Source: GCA-003244245 sp052390495
GTDB taxonomy: Bacteria; Actinomycetota; Actinomycetes; Mycobacteriales; Pseudonocardiaceae
Assembly: GCA_052390495.1 (NCBI GenBank)
Contig: JBQTGW010000002.1
Span: 1 to 64,000 of the forward strand
Direction: 5' to 3'
DNA length: 64,000 nt
The translations under genes and the position numbers were made by a program. The notes beneath the pieces were generated by a model. The model was not told the origin of the DNA, searched no databases, and saw only the letters and a program-made list of their open reading frames with translations. The stretch's first letter is position 1, and each line of letters opens with the position of its first letter. Shown here in pieces: positions 34,869 through 43,334 of this stretch.

Positions 34869-35807
34869 TCACGGCCGTTGCCGTGGATCGAGGGTGTCCC
34901 GGAGCGATTCGCCGACCAGGGTGAAGCCGAGCGCGACGGTGATGATCGCGCCGGCGGGCCAGAAGGCGAGCTGCGGGTGGCTGTCGATGACGTCCTGGGC
35001 GCCACCCAGCATCTGCCCCCATTCAGGGGTGGAGTCGTCCGGCGCGCCCAACCCCAGGAACGACAGCGCCGCCGCTTCGATGATCGCCACCGCGAGAACC
35101 AGGGTGGCCTGGACGATCACCGGCCCCAGCGAGTTGGGCAGCATGTGCCGCAGCACGATGGCGCCCGGCTTGACGCCCAGCGCCCGAGCGGCGAGCACAT
35201 GATCCGACGCCCGTTGCGCAAGCATCGAGCCACGCAGCAGCCGGGCGAAGATCGGGATCTGCACGATGGCCACCGCGAGGATCACGGTGAACTGGCTCTG
35301 CTGGGCGAACAACGCGCCGATCGACACCGCGAGCAGCAGCGAGGGGATTGAAAGCAGCACATCGACGACCCGCATCACCACCGAATCGGCCCACCCGCCC
35401 AGCGCCCCGGCCACAGTGCCCAGCACCAGCCCGCCGCCCAGCCCGATCACGGTGACGAGCACGGCGACCAGCAGGGTCTGCCGGGAGCCGAGGAGCATCC
35501 GGGAGTACAGGTCCCGGCCGTCGGCGTCACCACCCAGCGGGAAGCCGGGCTGCGCGGGCGGGATCTCGTTGCGAGCGCGGGATACCTGATCCTCCAGCAG
35601 CCGCGCCGCCGGGTCGTGCGGAGCCAGCCAGGGCGCCAGCAGGGCGATCACGACAAACCCCAGGACGATCACTGCGCCGACCACGAACATCGGATTGCGG
35701 CGTACCCGCCGCCACGCCGACGCCGCCGGACCGAGGGCTTGGTGTGCATCAGAGCCGGACACACCGTGCACAGGAGCCGGACACGCCGGGAGAGGGTGCC
35801 GGGTCAT
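34869..35807 (-). CDS. ABC transporter permease (DppC type)
   Basis: 312 aa from ATG 35807, overlapping the preceding permease stop by ATGA. Six membrane helices with the OppC N-terminal module (RRNPMFVVGAVIVLGFVVIA), the DGRDLYSRMLLGSRQTLLVA segment and the EAA loop (ARALGVKPGAIVLRHMLPNS). The N-terminal ~25 residues (PACPAPVHGVSGSDAHQ) are encoded by two copies of a 22-bp dispersed repeat, unlike family members, which start nearer the WRRVRRNP segment. Confidence 0.93.
   Translation of the reverse strand: MTRHPLPACPAPVHGVSGSDAHQALGPAASAWRRVRRNPMFVVGAVIVLGFVVIALLAPWLAPHDPAARLLEDQVSRARNEIPPAQPGFPLGGDADGRDLYSRMLLGSRQTLLVAVLVTVIGLGGGLVLGTVAGALGGWADSVVMRVVDVLLSIPSLLLAVSIGALFAQQSQFTVILAVAIVQIPIFARLLRGSMLAQRASDHVLAARALGVKPGAIVLRHMLPNSLGPVIVQATLVLAVAIIEAAALSFLGLGAPDDSTPEWGQMLGGAQDVIDSHPQLAFWPAGAIITVALGFTLVGESLRDTLDPRQRP
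35744..35787. repeat. Two 22-bp tandem repeat units inside the 5' end of the permease gene
   Basis: Units at 35744-35765 and 35766-35787 follow the pattern GTGCA-x-x-AG-x-GCCGGACAC. They match the three-unit array at 45431-45496. Here they are translated as part of the permease N-terminus. Confidence 0.75.
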
Positions 35808-36811
35808 GTGCGCAGCCTTGGGTCGATTAGGGCGTAGGAGAGGTCTACGGCCAGGTTGACCAGGACGTAGGTTATGGCGGCGGCGATGATGACCATTTGG
35901 AGGACGGCGTAGTCGCGGCGTGCGAAGCCGACCGCTAGTGCTTGGCCGAGGCCAGGGTAGGCGAACACCTTTTCGGTGAGCACCGCGCCAGAGAGCAGCG
36001 CACCGGTCTGCAGCCCGATGGTGGTCACCACCGGCAGCAGTGCATTGCGCAGCACGTGCCGTCGCCGGATCACCGCGGCGGTCAGCCCCTTGGCATAGGC
36101 GGTGCGCACGTAGTCCTCGTCGAGCACGTCGAGCACCGCGGCCCGGGTGATCCGGAAGATCACCGCGAACGGGATCGAGGACAGCGCCAGGGCGGGCAAC
36201 ACCAGATGCAGCGCCGCGTCCCCGGCGGCGTCCCATTCGCGGGTCAACAACCCGTCGAGGACGAAGAAGCCGGTGACCCTGGTCGCGTCGATGTCCGCGG
36301 ACTGGCGACCTGAGGTCGGCAGCCAGCCCAGCTGCACCGCGAACACGAACTTCAGCAGGAACGCCAGGAAAAAAACCGGCACCGCGACGCCCACCAGGGA
36401 ACCGACCACGCCAACGTTATCCAGCCAGCCGCCGCGCCGCCGCGCCGTGAGATACCCCAACGGAACGGCAGCGGCGATGGCGAACAGGAGCGCCGCGGCG
36501 GCGAGTTCGACGGTTCCTGGCAGGCGCACCACCAGGATCGACAGCGCAGCTTCTCCCGGCTGCACACCGGTGGAGACCCCGAAGTCCCCACTGACCGCCC
36601 GACGCAGGAAACGCAGGTACTGCACAGTGATGGGCTGATCCAGCCCGAATGCGGCCTCCAGCGCGGCCCGGTTTGCCGCGGTGGCGCGGTCCCCCAGCAG
36701 CGCCGACACCGGCCCGCCAGGCAGCGACCGCAACCAGGCGAACAGCAGCACCGACAGCGCGGCCACCACCAGCAGGAGGTGGCCGAACCGCCGGACGATG
36801 TAGCGCGGCAT
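35804..36811 (-). CDS. ABC transporter permease (DppB type)
   Basis: 335 aa. N-terminal helix after MPRYIVRRFGHLLLVVAALS; periplasmic FGLDQPITVQYLRFLRRAVS; EAA-type cytoplasmic loop EDYVRTAYAKGLTAAVIRRR followed by HVLRNALLPVVTTIG; EKVFAYPGLGQALAVGFARRD near the C-terminus. It pairs with the DppC-type permease in the import channel. Spacing to the binding-protein gene is nil (36811/36812), so the three form one operon. Confidence 0.94.
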   Translation of the reverse strand: MPRYIVRRFGHLLLVVAALSVLLFAWLRSLPGGPVSALLGDRATAANRAALEAAFGLDQPITVQYLRFLRRAVSGDFGVSTGVQPGEAALSILVVRLPGTVELAAAALLFAIAAAVPLGYLTARRRGGWLDNVGVVGSLVGVAVPVFFLAFLLKFVFAVQLGWLPTSGRQSADIDATRVTGFFVLDGLLTREWDAAGDAALHLVLPALALSSIPFAVIFRITRAAVLDVLDEDYVRTAYAKGLTAAVIRRRHVLRNALLPVVTTIGLQTGALLSGAVLTEKVFAYPGLGQALAVGFARRDYAVLQMVIIAAAITYVLVNLAVDLSYALIDPRLRT

Positions 36812-38491
36812 TCAGCGGACGATACTGACCGGGCCGAACTCCTCCTGGGTGAGCGGACTGGCCACCAGGCCCTGCACGGGCTTGCTCACCACGATCGCAG
36901 GCGGCGAATGGGAGACCGGGACCGCGGGCAGATACTCGGCCATCAGCCTGCGGTTGATGTCCTGGTACAGCCGGGTTCTGGTCTCCTCGTCGGCCTCCCC
37001 CGCGGCCGCTTTCAGGTCATCCACCAGCGCGGCGCCCCACGGCGCCACCTCCAGCCAGAACCGATTCTGCAGGCTGCCGAAGAAGGTGCCGATGAAGTTG
37101 TCCGGCGAGTTGTAGTCCCCGGTCCAGCCGAGCAGGAACAGGTCGGCCCTGGCGTTGTCGACGTCATCGAGGTAGCCGCCGTTCCACGGCTTGCTCACCG
37201 GGTTGACGGTAATGCCTGCCTCCTGGAGGTCTTCCCGGATCGCACCGAAGATGCTCTGCGGATCCGGCATATAGGGGCGGCTCACCTCGGTGGGCCAGTA
37301 GAAGTTCACCGTCAGGTTCGACGCTCCGGCCTCGGCCAGCAGGTCGCGGGCCCGTTGGGGGTCGTGGGGGTACTCCGCCACATCTGATGTCCAGCCCTCG
37401 ACGGTGTCGGGGTAGAACTGGCGGGCCACCTCGGCGCCGTCGGGCAGCGCGGCAGACACCAGGGTCTGGCGGTCGATCGCGTGGGCCAGTGCCTGGCGCA
37501 CCCGCAGATCCCGCAGCGCCGGGTTGTTCTTCTGCGTGATACCGACATACATGACGTTGAACGGGGGCCGGACCTGCAGGTTGAACCCGCTGTCGCGGAG
37601 CAGCTGCCAGTCGGCCGGGTTGGGCAGGTCATAGCCGTCGATGTCGCCCGCCTCCAGGGCTTGGCGCCGCGCCGTCTCGTCCGGGATGATCCGGAAGATC
37701 AGCCGGTCCAGCTTCGCGGTCTGGCCCCAGTAGCCGTCGAAGCGCCGCAGGCTGATGGTGCCGTTGGCCGGGTCGTAGCCGTCGAAGGCGAAGGGGCCGG
37801 TGCCGGTGGGGTGCTCCCGGGCGTAGGGCGGGTAGACGAACGAGTCACCCTGCGCGGCGACGTTGTTGGCCTCGTATTGTGCCATCGCCGTCGGGCTCTG
37901 CATCGAGAACGACGACAGGCCAAGTAACGCGGGGAACTTGCCGGTCGAGCGGGTCAGCCGGACGACCGCGGTGGCCTCGTCCAGCGCGGTGCACGACTGG
38001 TACAGCGACGGCTGCGCGCGGTCGGCGAAGCCCCCGAAGTTCTCGATCCAGTAGTAGGACAATGCGGGGTTCTGGCCGGCGCCAGTTTGGTTGAACCACC
38101 GCTCGAAGTTCGCGCAGACCGCCTCGGCGTTGAAGTCGGTGCCGTCCTGGAACTTCACCCCGGTGCGCAGCGTGAACGTCCAAGCCCGGCCATCTGGGCT
38201 GGTGGACCAGTCGGTGGCCAGCTCAGGCTCGACATCGGAGCTGCCCGGCGCGAAACCGACCAGACCCTCGAAGATCTGCCGGGACACCCGGAACGTCTCG
38301 CCATCGGAGGCATAGAACGGGTCGAACAGGTCGGGCGCTCCGGCCGCCCCGAACGTCAGGGTGCCCCCGGTCTGGTCGGCACCGGCGCCGTCGTCGCGCT
38401 GGGACTGGGCGCACGCGGCGAGGGACAGGGCGACGGCCCCGGCAACAGCCAGCGCGGTCAGCCTGCTGCGGAAGCGGTTCATGGGCGGCAT
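36812..38491 (-). CDS. Solute-binding lipoprotein of the peptide/nickel ABC importer (SBP family 5)
   Basis: 559 aa with ATG 38491 after GGAGGAG. Signal peptide with lipobox SLAAC (MNRFRSRLTALAVAGAVALS precedes it). SBP_bac_5 domain: TLTFGAAGAPDLFDPFYASD, SRQIFEGLVGFAPG, WTFTLRTGVKFQDGTDFNAE, DLRVRQALAHAIDRQTLV, then the closing DINRRLMAEYLPAVPVSHS. It captures oligopeptides or similar ligands outside and hands them to the DppB/C-type channel. The ligand cannot be read. Confidence 0.94.
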   Translation of the reverse strand: MPPMNRFRSRLTALAVAGAVALSLAACAQSQRDDGAGADQTGGTLTFGAAGAPDLFDPFYASDGETFRVSRQIFEGLVGFAPGSSDVEPELATDWSTSPDGRAWTFTLRTGVKFQDGTDFNAEAVCANFERWFNQTGAGQNPALSYYWIENFGGFADRAQPSLYQSCTALDEATAVVRLTRSTGKFPALLGLSSFSMQSPTAMAQYEANNVAAQGDSFVYPPYAREHPTGTGPFAFDGYDPANGTISLRRFDGYWGQTAKLDRLIFRIIPDETARRQALEAGDIDGYDLPNPADWQLLRDSGFNLQVRPPFNVMYVGITQKNNPALRDLRVRQALAHAIDRQTLVSAALPDGAEVARQFYPDTVEGWTSDVAEYPHDPQRARDLLAEAGASNLTVNFYWPTEVSRPYMPDPQSIFGAIREDLQEAGITVNPVSKPWNGGYLDDVDNARADLFLLGWTGDYNSPDNFIGTFFGSLQNRFWLEVAPWGAALVDDLKAAAGEADEETRTRLYQDINRRLMAEYLPAVPVSHSPPAIVVSKPVQGLVASPLTQEEFGPVSIVR

Positions 38492-38641
38492 CTGAAACTC
38501 CTCCGGGTCACGGTGCGTCTCGGAGAGTAGCTGGCTGGAAATGCTGCCCCTCGCCCGTCAGTGCCGGACGCCGGGCCTGGGTAGTCTGTCAGGCCAGCGA
38601 CAACCGGGGCCGATCTAGCCCCCGACCGGGGGGAGAGGACC

Positions 38642-38790
38642 ATGACGGATGCCGCAGGGAAGCCACGGGTGCTCTCGGGTATCGCCGCGACCGACACCCT
38701 GCACATCGGCAACTACATCGGTGCGCTGAGCGTATGGGCACAGGAGCAGGACAGTTACGACAACTGCTTTGTCGCAGTGCGTCCCACCGA
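38642..38790 (+). pseudogene. N-terminal fragment of tryptophanyl-tRNA synthetase
   Basis: The first ~48 residues of a TrpRS are intact: RVLSGIAATDTLHIGNYIGA with the HIGN class-I signature, then LSVWAQEQDSYDNCFVAV, where the conserved D-L-H-A-x-T should follow. Beyond this the frame is unrelated and stops at 38842. The start still has GGGGAGAGGACC upstream, so the gene was cut recently. An intact, different TrpRS lies 0.8 kb away on the other strand. Confidence 0.85.
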
Positions 38791-38828
38791 CATACTCGTT
38801 AGTGTTTATGTCTCTTCAACGAACTGGT

Positions 38829-39371
38829 CTAGTCGCCGTTGACGTCTGACGGGACTAGAGAGAAAATATCGCAGTTGTGGTCTTGACCTGCTGCTCTTAT
38901 TGCGTTGCGTCGCAGACCCTCATAAATGGCTCCCGCCCGAAGCGCTGCCCGCTGAGAGGACACGTTCTGGGAATCAATAAGCAGCTCGGCTCGCCGAGCT
39001 CCGAGTACGTCGAAAGCAAAACGTGCGGCGAGGCGAACTGCCCGCGCTGCATGACCGTGGCCACGGTCATGAGCAATCCAGTACGCGAGCATGACGACTC
39101 CCTCGCACTGTAAGTGCACACCGATACAACCGATAAGCCGATTCCTGACACGCGATCGGACAGCGAAGATCCATGCCCGCTTAGCGGCGGCCAAGCCCGG
39201 CAAGCCGTTGATAAAGTCGACCGCATCCTGCAGCCGGTACGGGTTGGGCAATGGCAGCCAACGCTGGGTCTCATCATCGCGACACGCCGACATCACCGAA
39301 GGTGCATCCGCTAAAGTCATCGGCCACCTATAGCCGACTGGGCAGCTTGGAAGAACGAAGACGAAACTCAT
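38829..39371 (-). CDS. GNAT-family N-acetyltransferase (RimJ/RimL-like)
   Basis: 180 aa from ATG 39371; in-frame starts further up are possible. RimL-type layout: YRLQDAVDFINGLPGLAAAK, AVRSRVRNRLIGCIGVHLQC (strands 3-4), AYWIAHDRGHGHAARAVRLA (acetyl-CoA loop, with R-G-H-G-H-A replacing Q/R-x-x-G-x-G/A), ELLIDSQNVSSQRAALRAGA (N-x-x-S helix) and YEGLRRNAIRAAGQDHNC. It lies downstream of trpS on the same strand with a 197-bp gap. RimL-like GNATs acetylate ribosomal proteins, amino-nucleotides or toxic aminoacyl-adenylate analogues; the substrate here is open. Confidence 0.8.
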   Translation of the reverse strand: MSFVFVLPSCPVGYRWPMTLADAPSVMSACRDDETQRWLPLPNPYRLQDAVDFINGLPGLAAAKRAWIFAVRSRVRNRLIGCIGVHLQCEGVVMLAYWIAHDRGHGHAARAVRLAARFAFDVLGARRAELLIDSQNVSSQRAALRAGAIYEGLRRNAIRAAGQDHNCDIFSLVPSDVNGD

Positions 39372-39568
39372 GCCCGCAATTGCCGAGACGAGCATTGCAT
39401 AGTCGAGCAGGTCCGCAGCGAGCTGGAGCTGAGATGAGCTGGACCTCACCCGCCCGGTCCTGACGCCGAACCTAGAGAACCTGGCATGTGGTAGCCGAGG
39501 AGATCCCGAGCAACTCAGTGGGACATCCGGTTCACTTCCGAGCTTGAACGTTGGCATTCGGGAAGACG

Positions 39569-40549
39569 TCAGTACGTCACAAGCCCGATATTGGCCTTGG
39601 CGCGCCGCAGAGTTGCCTCGGCGATCTCAGCCGCACGGGCGGCGCCATCTCGAAGGACGGTCCTGATGACGTCTTCCTCTTCCAGCTCCCGGTAGCGTTG
39701 CTGAATCGGCCGGAGCAACTCAACCACAGCTTCTGCGCAATCGTTTTTCAAGTCTCCATACCTGTGATATTTTTCCGCCAGGTCCACTGGATTCTGCCGA
39801 GTGCAGGCGGCCAGAATCTCTAGGAGGTTGGATACACCGGGTTTCGCCTCCGGGTCGTAGCGCACTTCAGCCTCAGTGTCGGTGACAGCACGGCGGATTT
39901 TGCGGGCGGTGACATCGGGCGGATCGAGAACGTCGATGACTCCAGCACTTGATGTATTCGACGCAGACATCTTGCTCGACGGATCCTGCAGATCTCGCAC
40001 TCTGGCTGCCACCGGTGGGACCACAGCTTCCGGGAGAACGAAGGTGGTGCCGTAGCGCCCGTTGAAGCGCTGGGCTATTGTCCTGGTCAGCTCCATGTGC
40101 TGCCGCTGGTCATCACCGATCGGTACGCGCCTGATCTCGTAGAGCAGGATATCGACTGCCATCAACACCGGATACGTGAAGAGCCCGACAGACACGAAAT
40201 CATGTTCACCAGATTTGTCCTTGAACTGCGTCATCCGACGCAATTCACCGAATGAGGCTGAGCATTCAAGCAGAAAGCACATCTCCGCGTGCTGACGGAC
40301 GTCGCTCTGGACGAATATCACCGATCCACGTCCCGGATCGACCCCCACTGCGAGGAGTAGGGTGGCCAGTTCGATCGTGCGCTTGGCTACCGATCCAGGC
40401 TCTTGTGCCGTCGTCAGGGCGTGCAGGTCCGCGACGAAGTAGAACGCCTCCCCTTCAGGCTGGTCATCAACCCAGTGACGGACCGCGCCGAGGTAACGAC
40501 CAAGCGTCATCGGGCCAGTTGGCTTGATGCCAGACAGTGTTCTTGCCAT
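39569..40549 (-). CDS. trpS: Tryptophanyl-tRNA synthetase, divergent (resistant-type) form
   Basis: 326 aa from ATG 40549 (ARTLSGIKPTGPMTLGRYLG follows). The HIGH-equivalent is TLGRY instead of H-x-G-N/H. VADLHALTTAQEPG, VIFVQSDVRQHAEM, LLTYPVLMAVDILL-like FTYPVLMAVDILLYEIRRVP, the tryptophan pocket GDDQRQHMEL and KMSAS loop (DPSSKMSAS) are all present. The SGxKPTGxxTLGxYLGA form is the one I associate with auxiliary actinobacterial TrpRS enzymes, some of which confer resistance to indolmycin-like inhibitors. Whether it is the cell's only TrpRS cannot be told. Confidence 0.9.
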   Translation of the reverse strand: MARTLSGIKPTGPMTLGRYLGAVRHWVDDQPEGEAFYFVADLHALTTAQEPGSVAKRTIELATLLLAVGVDPGRGSVIFVQSDVRQHAEMCFLLECSASFGELRRMTQFKDKSGEHDFVSVGLFTYPVLMAVDILLYEIRRVPIGDDQRQHMELTRTIAQRFNGRYGTTFVLPEAVVPPVAARVRDLQDPSSKMSASNTSSAGVIDVLDPPDVTARKIRRAVTDTEAEVRYDPEAKPGVSNLLEILAACTRQNPVDLAEKYHRYGDLKNDCAEAVVELLRPIQQRYRELEEEDVIRTVLRDGAARAAEIAEATLRRAKANIGLVTY

Positions 40550-40666
40550 GCGCTGATCATACCGACCGCGCTGGCCACGTTCCGGGATGGCCCGCACGTC
40601 GACCATGATCACACCGTCGTGTACCGCGCGTGATACCCCAGCGGAGCTCGTTGATCAGATCAAGTT

Positions 40667-41221
40667 ATGATTCGCGGCGTGCTGGCCCGGCACCGCCGCC
40701 AGCGCGGTGACGAGGTCCGGTTTCAGACCGGTACCGACGACAACGCGCTCAAGAATGTGCCGGGTGCCAACAACATCGGCAACCTGGTCAATCGCACCGT
40801 CTCCATGATCCAGCGCTACCGCCAGGGTGTCATCCCCGGCCTCGCGGCGGACAACTCCGCCGCAGACGATCTGCGCGCAGCCCGATCCGAGACCGCCCCG
40901 ACTATCGACCGTGCGTTCGCGGAGTTCAACTTTCGGCGTGCCACCGAAGCGGTCCTGAGGATCGGCGACAAAGGCAACCGCTACATCGAAGCCGTACGCC
41001 CGTGGGAACTGGCCAAGGCCGAACGCAACGACCACGCCGAGCGCGCCACGCATGACGCGGTGCTCGCCGAGCTGATCACCACCTGCCGTGACCTCGCCGT
41101 ACACCTCCAGCCGTTGCTGCCCGCCTTCGCCAGCCGCGTCGCCGAGCAATGCGGCAATGGCGGCCCGACAGTGGCCGATCCCAGCCCCGTGTTCCCCCGC
41201 CTCGAAGTCGTCAACGCCTGA
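40667..41221 (+). pseudogene. C-terminal fragment of methionyl-tRNA synthetase
   Basis: The frame carries the anticodon-binding helical domain of MetRS: NNIGNLVNRTVSMIQRYRQG, EFNFRRATEAVLRIGDKGNR, YIEAVRPWELAKAER, then CRDLAVHLQPLLPAFASRVA (FLPETA-like pattern). The whole catalytic domain, zinc knuckle and KMSKS are missing. Upstream sequence is unrelated. With the TrpRS fragment at 38642 it makes two synthetase fragments within 2.6 kb. Confidence 0.8.
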
Positions 41222-41342
41222 TCCACAGTCCGTGATCGACCACACGGTCAGGTGTCCGGAATGTCGGGCATGGCGTGCCGGAGCCACCGGAACTGCCGCT
41301 GGCAGCCACGGCACGCCATCGCACTGACCCGGCGCACTCGGC

Positions 41343-41803
41343 TCAGGCAACCTCGTCGTCCTCCTCGGGGAAATCGCGTCCGGGTTGAACCACACCAGCC
41401 GAGGGCGGAGGTCGCCGCCTTCGGTGAAGAAACGCAGTGCGTTCTCCGGCGCACGCAGGTTCAGCCGCAGCCTGCGATCCACCCGGATCACCTCGGCGTG
41501 GTCGTCGAACGCCATCCCCCACTCGGCGATCCGAAAGTTCACCCGCTCGCCGTACTCCTGCACCACTGCGAACAAGCGAGGTGCCTCATCGGCGACGATG
41601 TTCTCCACGAGCGCGGCGAACTCCTCCTCGCCGCAGATCGGTTTCAGGTCACGTGGTGTCATGTCCTGGGGGTCGGGCATGACCGCGGCCGGCTCTTGGG
41701 GATCGGGTACGGGCACGTCCGGCGGGCGACGGTCGTCGATGTTGAGCTCGGACTCGGGTGCAGCGGACTCGGGTACTGCGGCATGATCTCCTGCGCATAG
41801 CAT
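41343..41803 (-). pseudogene. Conserved Pseudonocardiaceae hypothetical gene with a 3' frameshift
   Basis: From 41803: a variable Pro-rich N-terminus, then MTPRDLKPICGEEEFAALVE, FAVVQEYGERVNFRIAEWGM, AFDDHAEVIRVDRRLRLNLR and RPRLVWFNPDAIS. The main frame then runs on into Arg-rich noise antisense to the MetRS fragment. A one-base shift near 41368 restores a short acidic end, SPEEDDEVA-stop at 41343, the ending expected for this family. It is either a true frameshift or a sequencing error. These genes commonly sit beside XRE-DUF397 pairs, as here. Confidence 0.6.
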
Positions 41804-41822
41804 CGTTGGCTCCTCACGTGTC

Positions 41823-42269
41823 GTGCTTGCCCTGGCACTGCGGGTAGGGGTAGAGCGGCGTGTGCTGGCCCGCGTGGCCCGTCAGCAGGTGCTGACCAGG
41901 CCAAACCCACTTGAATATCATGTGATCATCGAGGAAGCCATCCTGGAACGCCCGGTCGGCACACCCAGGATCATGCGCAACCAGCTCCGCCGACTGATCG
42001 ACGAAGCGGCCACCGACCACTTCACCCTCCAAGTCCTCCCCAAGCGGGTCGGGGCCAGCCCCGCGATGGACGGCCCCTTCTCCGTGCTGACCCTGCCCGA
42101 GCCCATCCCCGACTTCGGTTACGCCGACGGCCCCGGCGGAGCCGTCTATATCGAAGATCGTGACCGGGTGCGGACTTGTCTCCTCACCTGGGCCGTTCTC
42201 ACCGAACGCGCCCTGTCCCAGGCCGACTCAGTAGACTTGATCACCGAAGCCGTGAAAGCTTACGAGTGA
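41823..42269 (+). pseudogene. DUF5753 domain of an XRE regulator, HTH lost
   Basis: The frame encodes a DUF5753 C-terminal domain: RQQVLTRPNPLEYHVIIEEA, ILERPVGTPRIMRNQLRRLI, HFTLQVLPKRVGASPAMDGP, YADGPGGAVYIEDRDRV, and the end ALSQADSVDLITEAVKAYE. In full proteins an XRE HTH of ~80 residues and ~90 more residues come first; here the first ~25 residues (MLALALRVGVERRV) are not HTH. The remaining ORF is tightly followed by an intact DUF397 gene, its normal partner. Confidence 0.75.
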
Positions 42270-42292
42270 ACCATGACCAAGGAGCGCCCGGG

Positions 42293-42529
42293 ATGATCGA
42301 CAAGGACCCTCTCGCCCGCGCCGAGTGGCGCAAGAGCAGCTTCTCCGGCAGCGTCGGCGGCGGCGGCGGCAACTGCGTAGAGCTCGCCCCCCTACCCGAC
42401 GGCCGGATCGCCCTCCGCGACAGCAATCACCCCGAAGCAGGCGTGCTCTTCTTCACCCGTGCCGAAACAAACGCCTGGATCAACAGCTGCAAGTCCGGCG
42501 ACCTCGACGATCTGAACCTGCCTGCTTAG
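42293..42529 (+). CDS. DUF397 protein
   Basis: 78 aa, ATG 42293 with AAGGAG 9 nt before. Full DUF397 pattern: AEWRKSSFSGSVGGGGGNCV, ELAPLPDGRIALRDSNHPEA, FFTRAETNAWINSCKSGDLD. DUF397 proteins are small partners of XRE-DUF5753 regulators in actinobacteria and control development or antibiotic synthesis (BldB/WhiJ-like systems). Its regulator partner just upstream has lost its DNA-binding domain. Confidence 0.92.
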   Translation: MIDKDPLARAEWRKSSFSGSVGGGGGNCVELAPLPDGRIALRDSNHPEAGVLFFTRAETNAWINSCKSGDLDDLNLPA

Positions 42530-42670
42530 CACTACAGCCGCACTGTCACGCTGAGTGACCACTGAAAGGACATGCGGAGCACAAACAGCGCCGCCTATCA
42601 CGGCCTCAGCCACTCCCCACCCCCACCCGTCCCACGATCTGAGAGCACCAGCCCGTCCGAACCCCCTCGA

Positions 42671-42736
42671 CTGCGATTAGGCTCCCAATCGCGGTTCCAG
42701 TCCACCACTGAACCGCGAGTGGGAGCCTAATCGCAG
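42671..42736 (+). terminator. Long hairpin with TTTT tail
   Basis: A 17-bp perfect outer stem (42671-42687 with 42720-42736) and a 9-bp inner stem (42689-42697 with 42710-42718) surround a 12-nt loop, followed by TTTT at 42737. It can end the DUF397 transcript. The arm ctgcgattaggctccca also belongs to a palindrome family found elsewhere in the window. Confidence 0.65.
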
Positions 42737-42941
42737 TTTTCCGGCCCGGTAGTGATCGCACTTCTCGCGATGTGGGGGGAGGGTGGGGGTAGTTGATGTT
42801 ACGGGGAGAGCGGGCGGGTTGGTCGTCTTGCGTGTCACCGTAGGCATTCAGAAGTCGCTCAACGTGACAGTGCGGCTGATCGGCTGGCCCGTTCAGCGGG
42901 CTCAACGCGGGGACGTTGCGACGGTGTTGCTTGCTTCGAAA

Positions 42942-43135
42942 TACCGGTGGCCACGATCCACTCTGCTGTCGCCGAGTTCGACATGAGAGCTGCGCACAGC
43001 TGAGCAGCAGCTCTGGTGTCGAACTCGGCGCACAGAGAGCGGTCATGCGCGACAGTCGCCGCTATTTCACCCGTTAGGGCGGCGCGCAGCGCCCCACACG
43101 TTGGTTCGCGATTCGGATCCGAATCACGGTCAGGT
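42942..43135 (+). repeat. Interspersed ~190-bp repeat, copy B
   Basis: Homologous to 32333-32520. The stem is 42970-42991 with 43009-43030. Compared with copy A the arms changed but remain pairable except for one mismatch, which suggests the structure is kept. The loop sequence differs between copies. Confidence 0.75.
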
Positions 43136-43334
43136 GGTATGGCTGGACAGCCCCATTCCATTCGGATCCCAATTGCGGTGTTGAGCTCGGGGAGCTGAGG
43201 GCGGGCGGAACAGCTGGGGCTGGGGCGGGCGGAACGGGCGGGCACTGATCACGGCGGGGCCGGGGACACCCCTCACCGCCCCCGGACCCGCCGTGGTCCC
43301 ACCCGGCGAGAGCCGCCTCGGGTAGCAGGCCCAC

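Larger units (their letters stand above)
42530..43334. other. 805-bp gene-free region with structured repeats
   Basis: No convincing gene. It contains a long hairpin (42671-42736) with T-run, interspersed repeat copy B (42942-43135) and two further GCGATT-CGG-TCC palindromes (43108-43124, 43159-43178). The repeats mark this as an insertion or recombination zone. Confidence 0.7.

Noticed and set aside
40655..41342. Minus-strand continuation of the 41.8-kb hypothetical gene
   Set aside because: It is antisense to the MetRS fragment, has Arg/Val-rich shadow composition and follows a frameshift, so only 41343-41803 is taken as gene.
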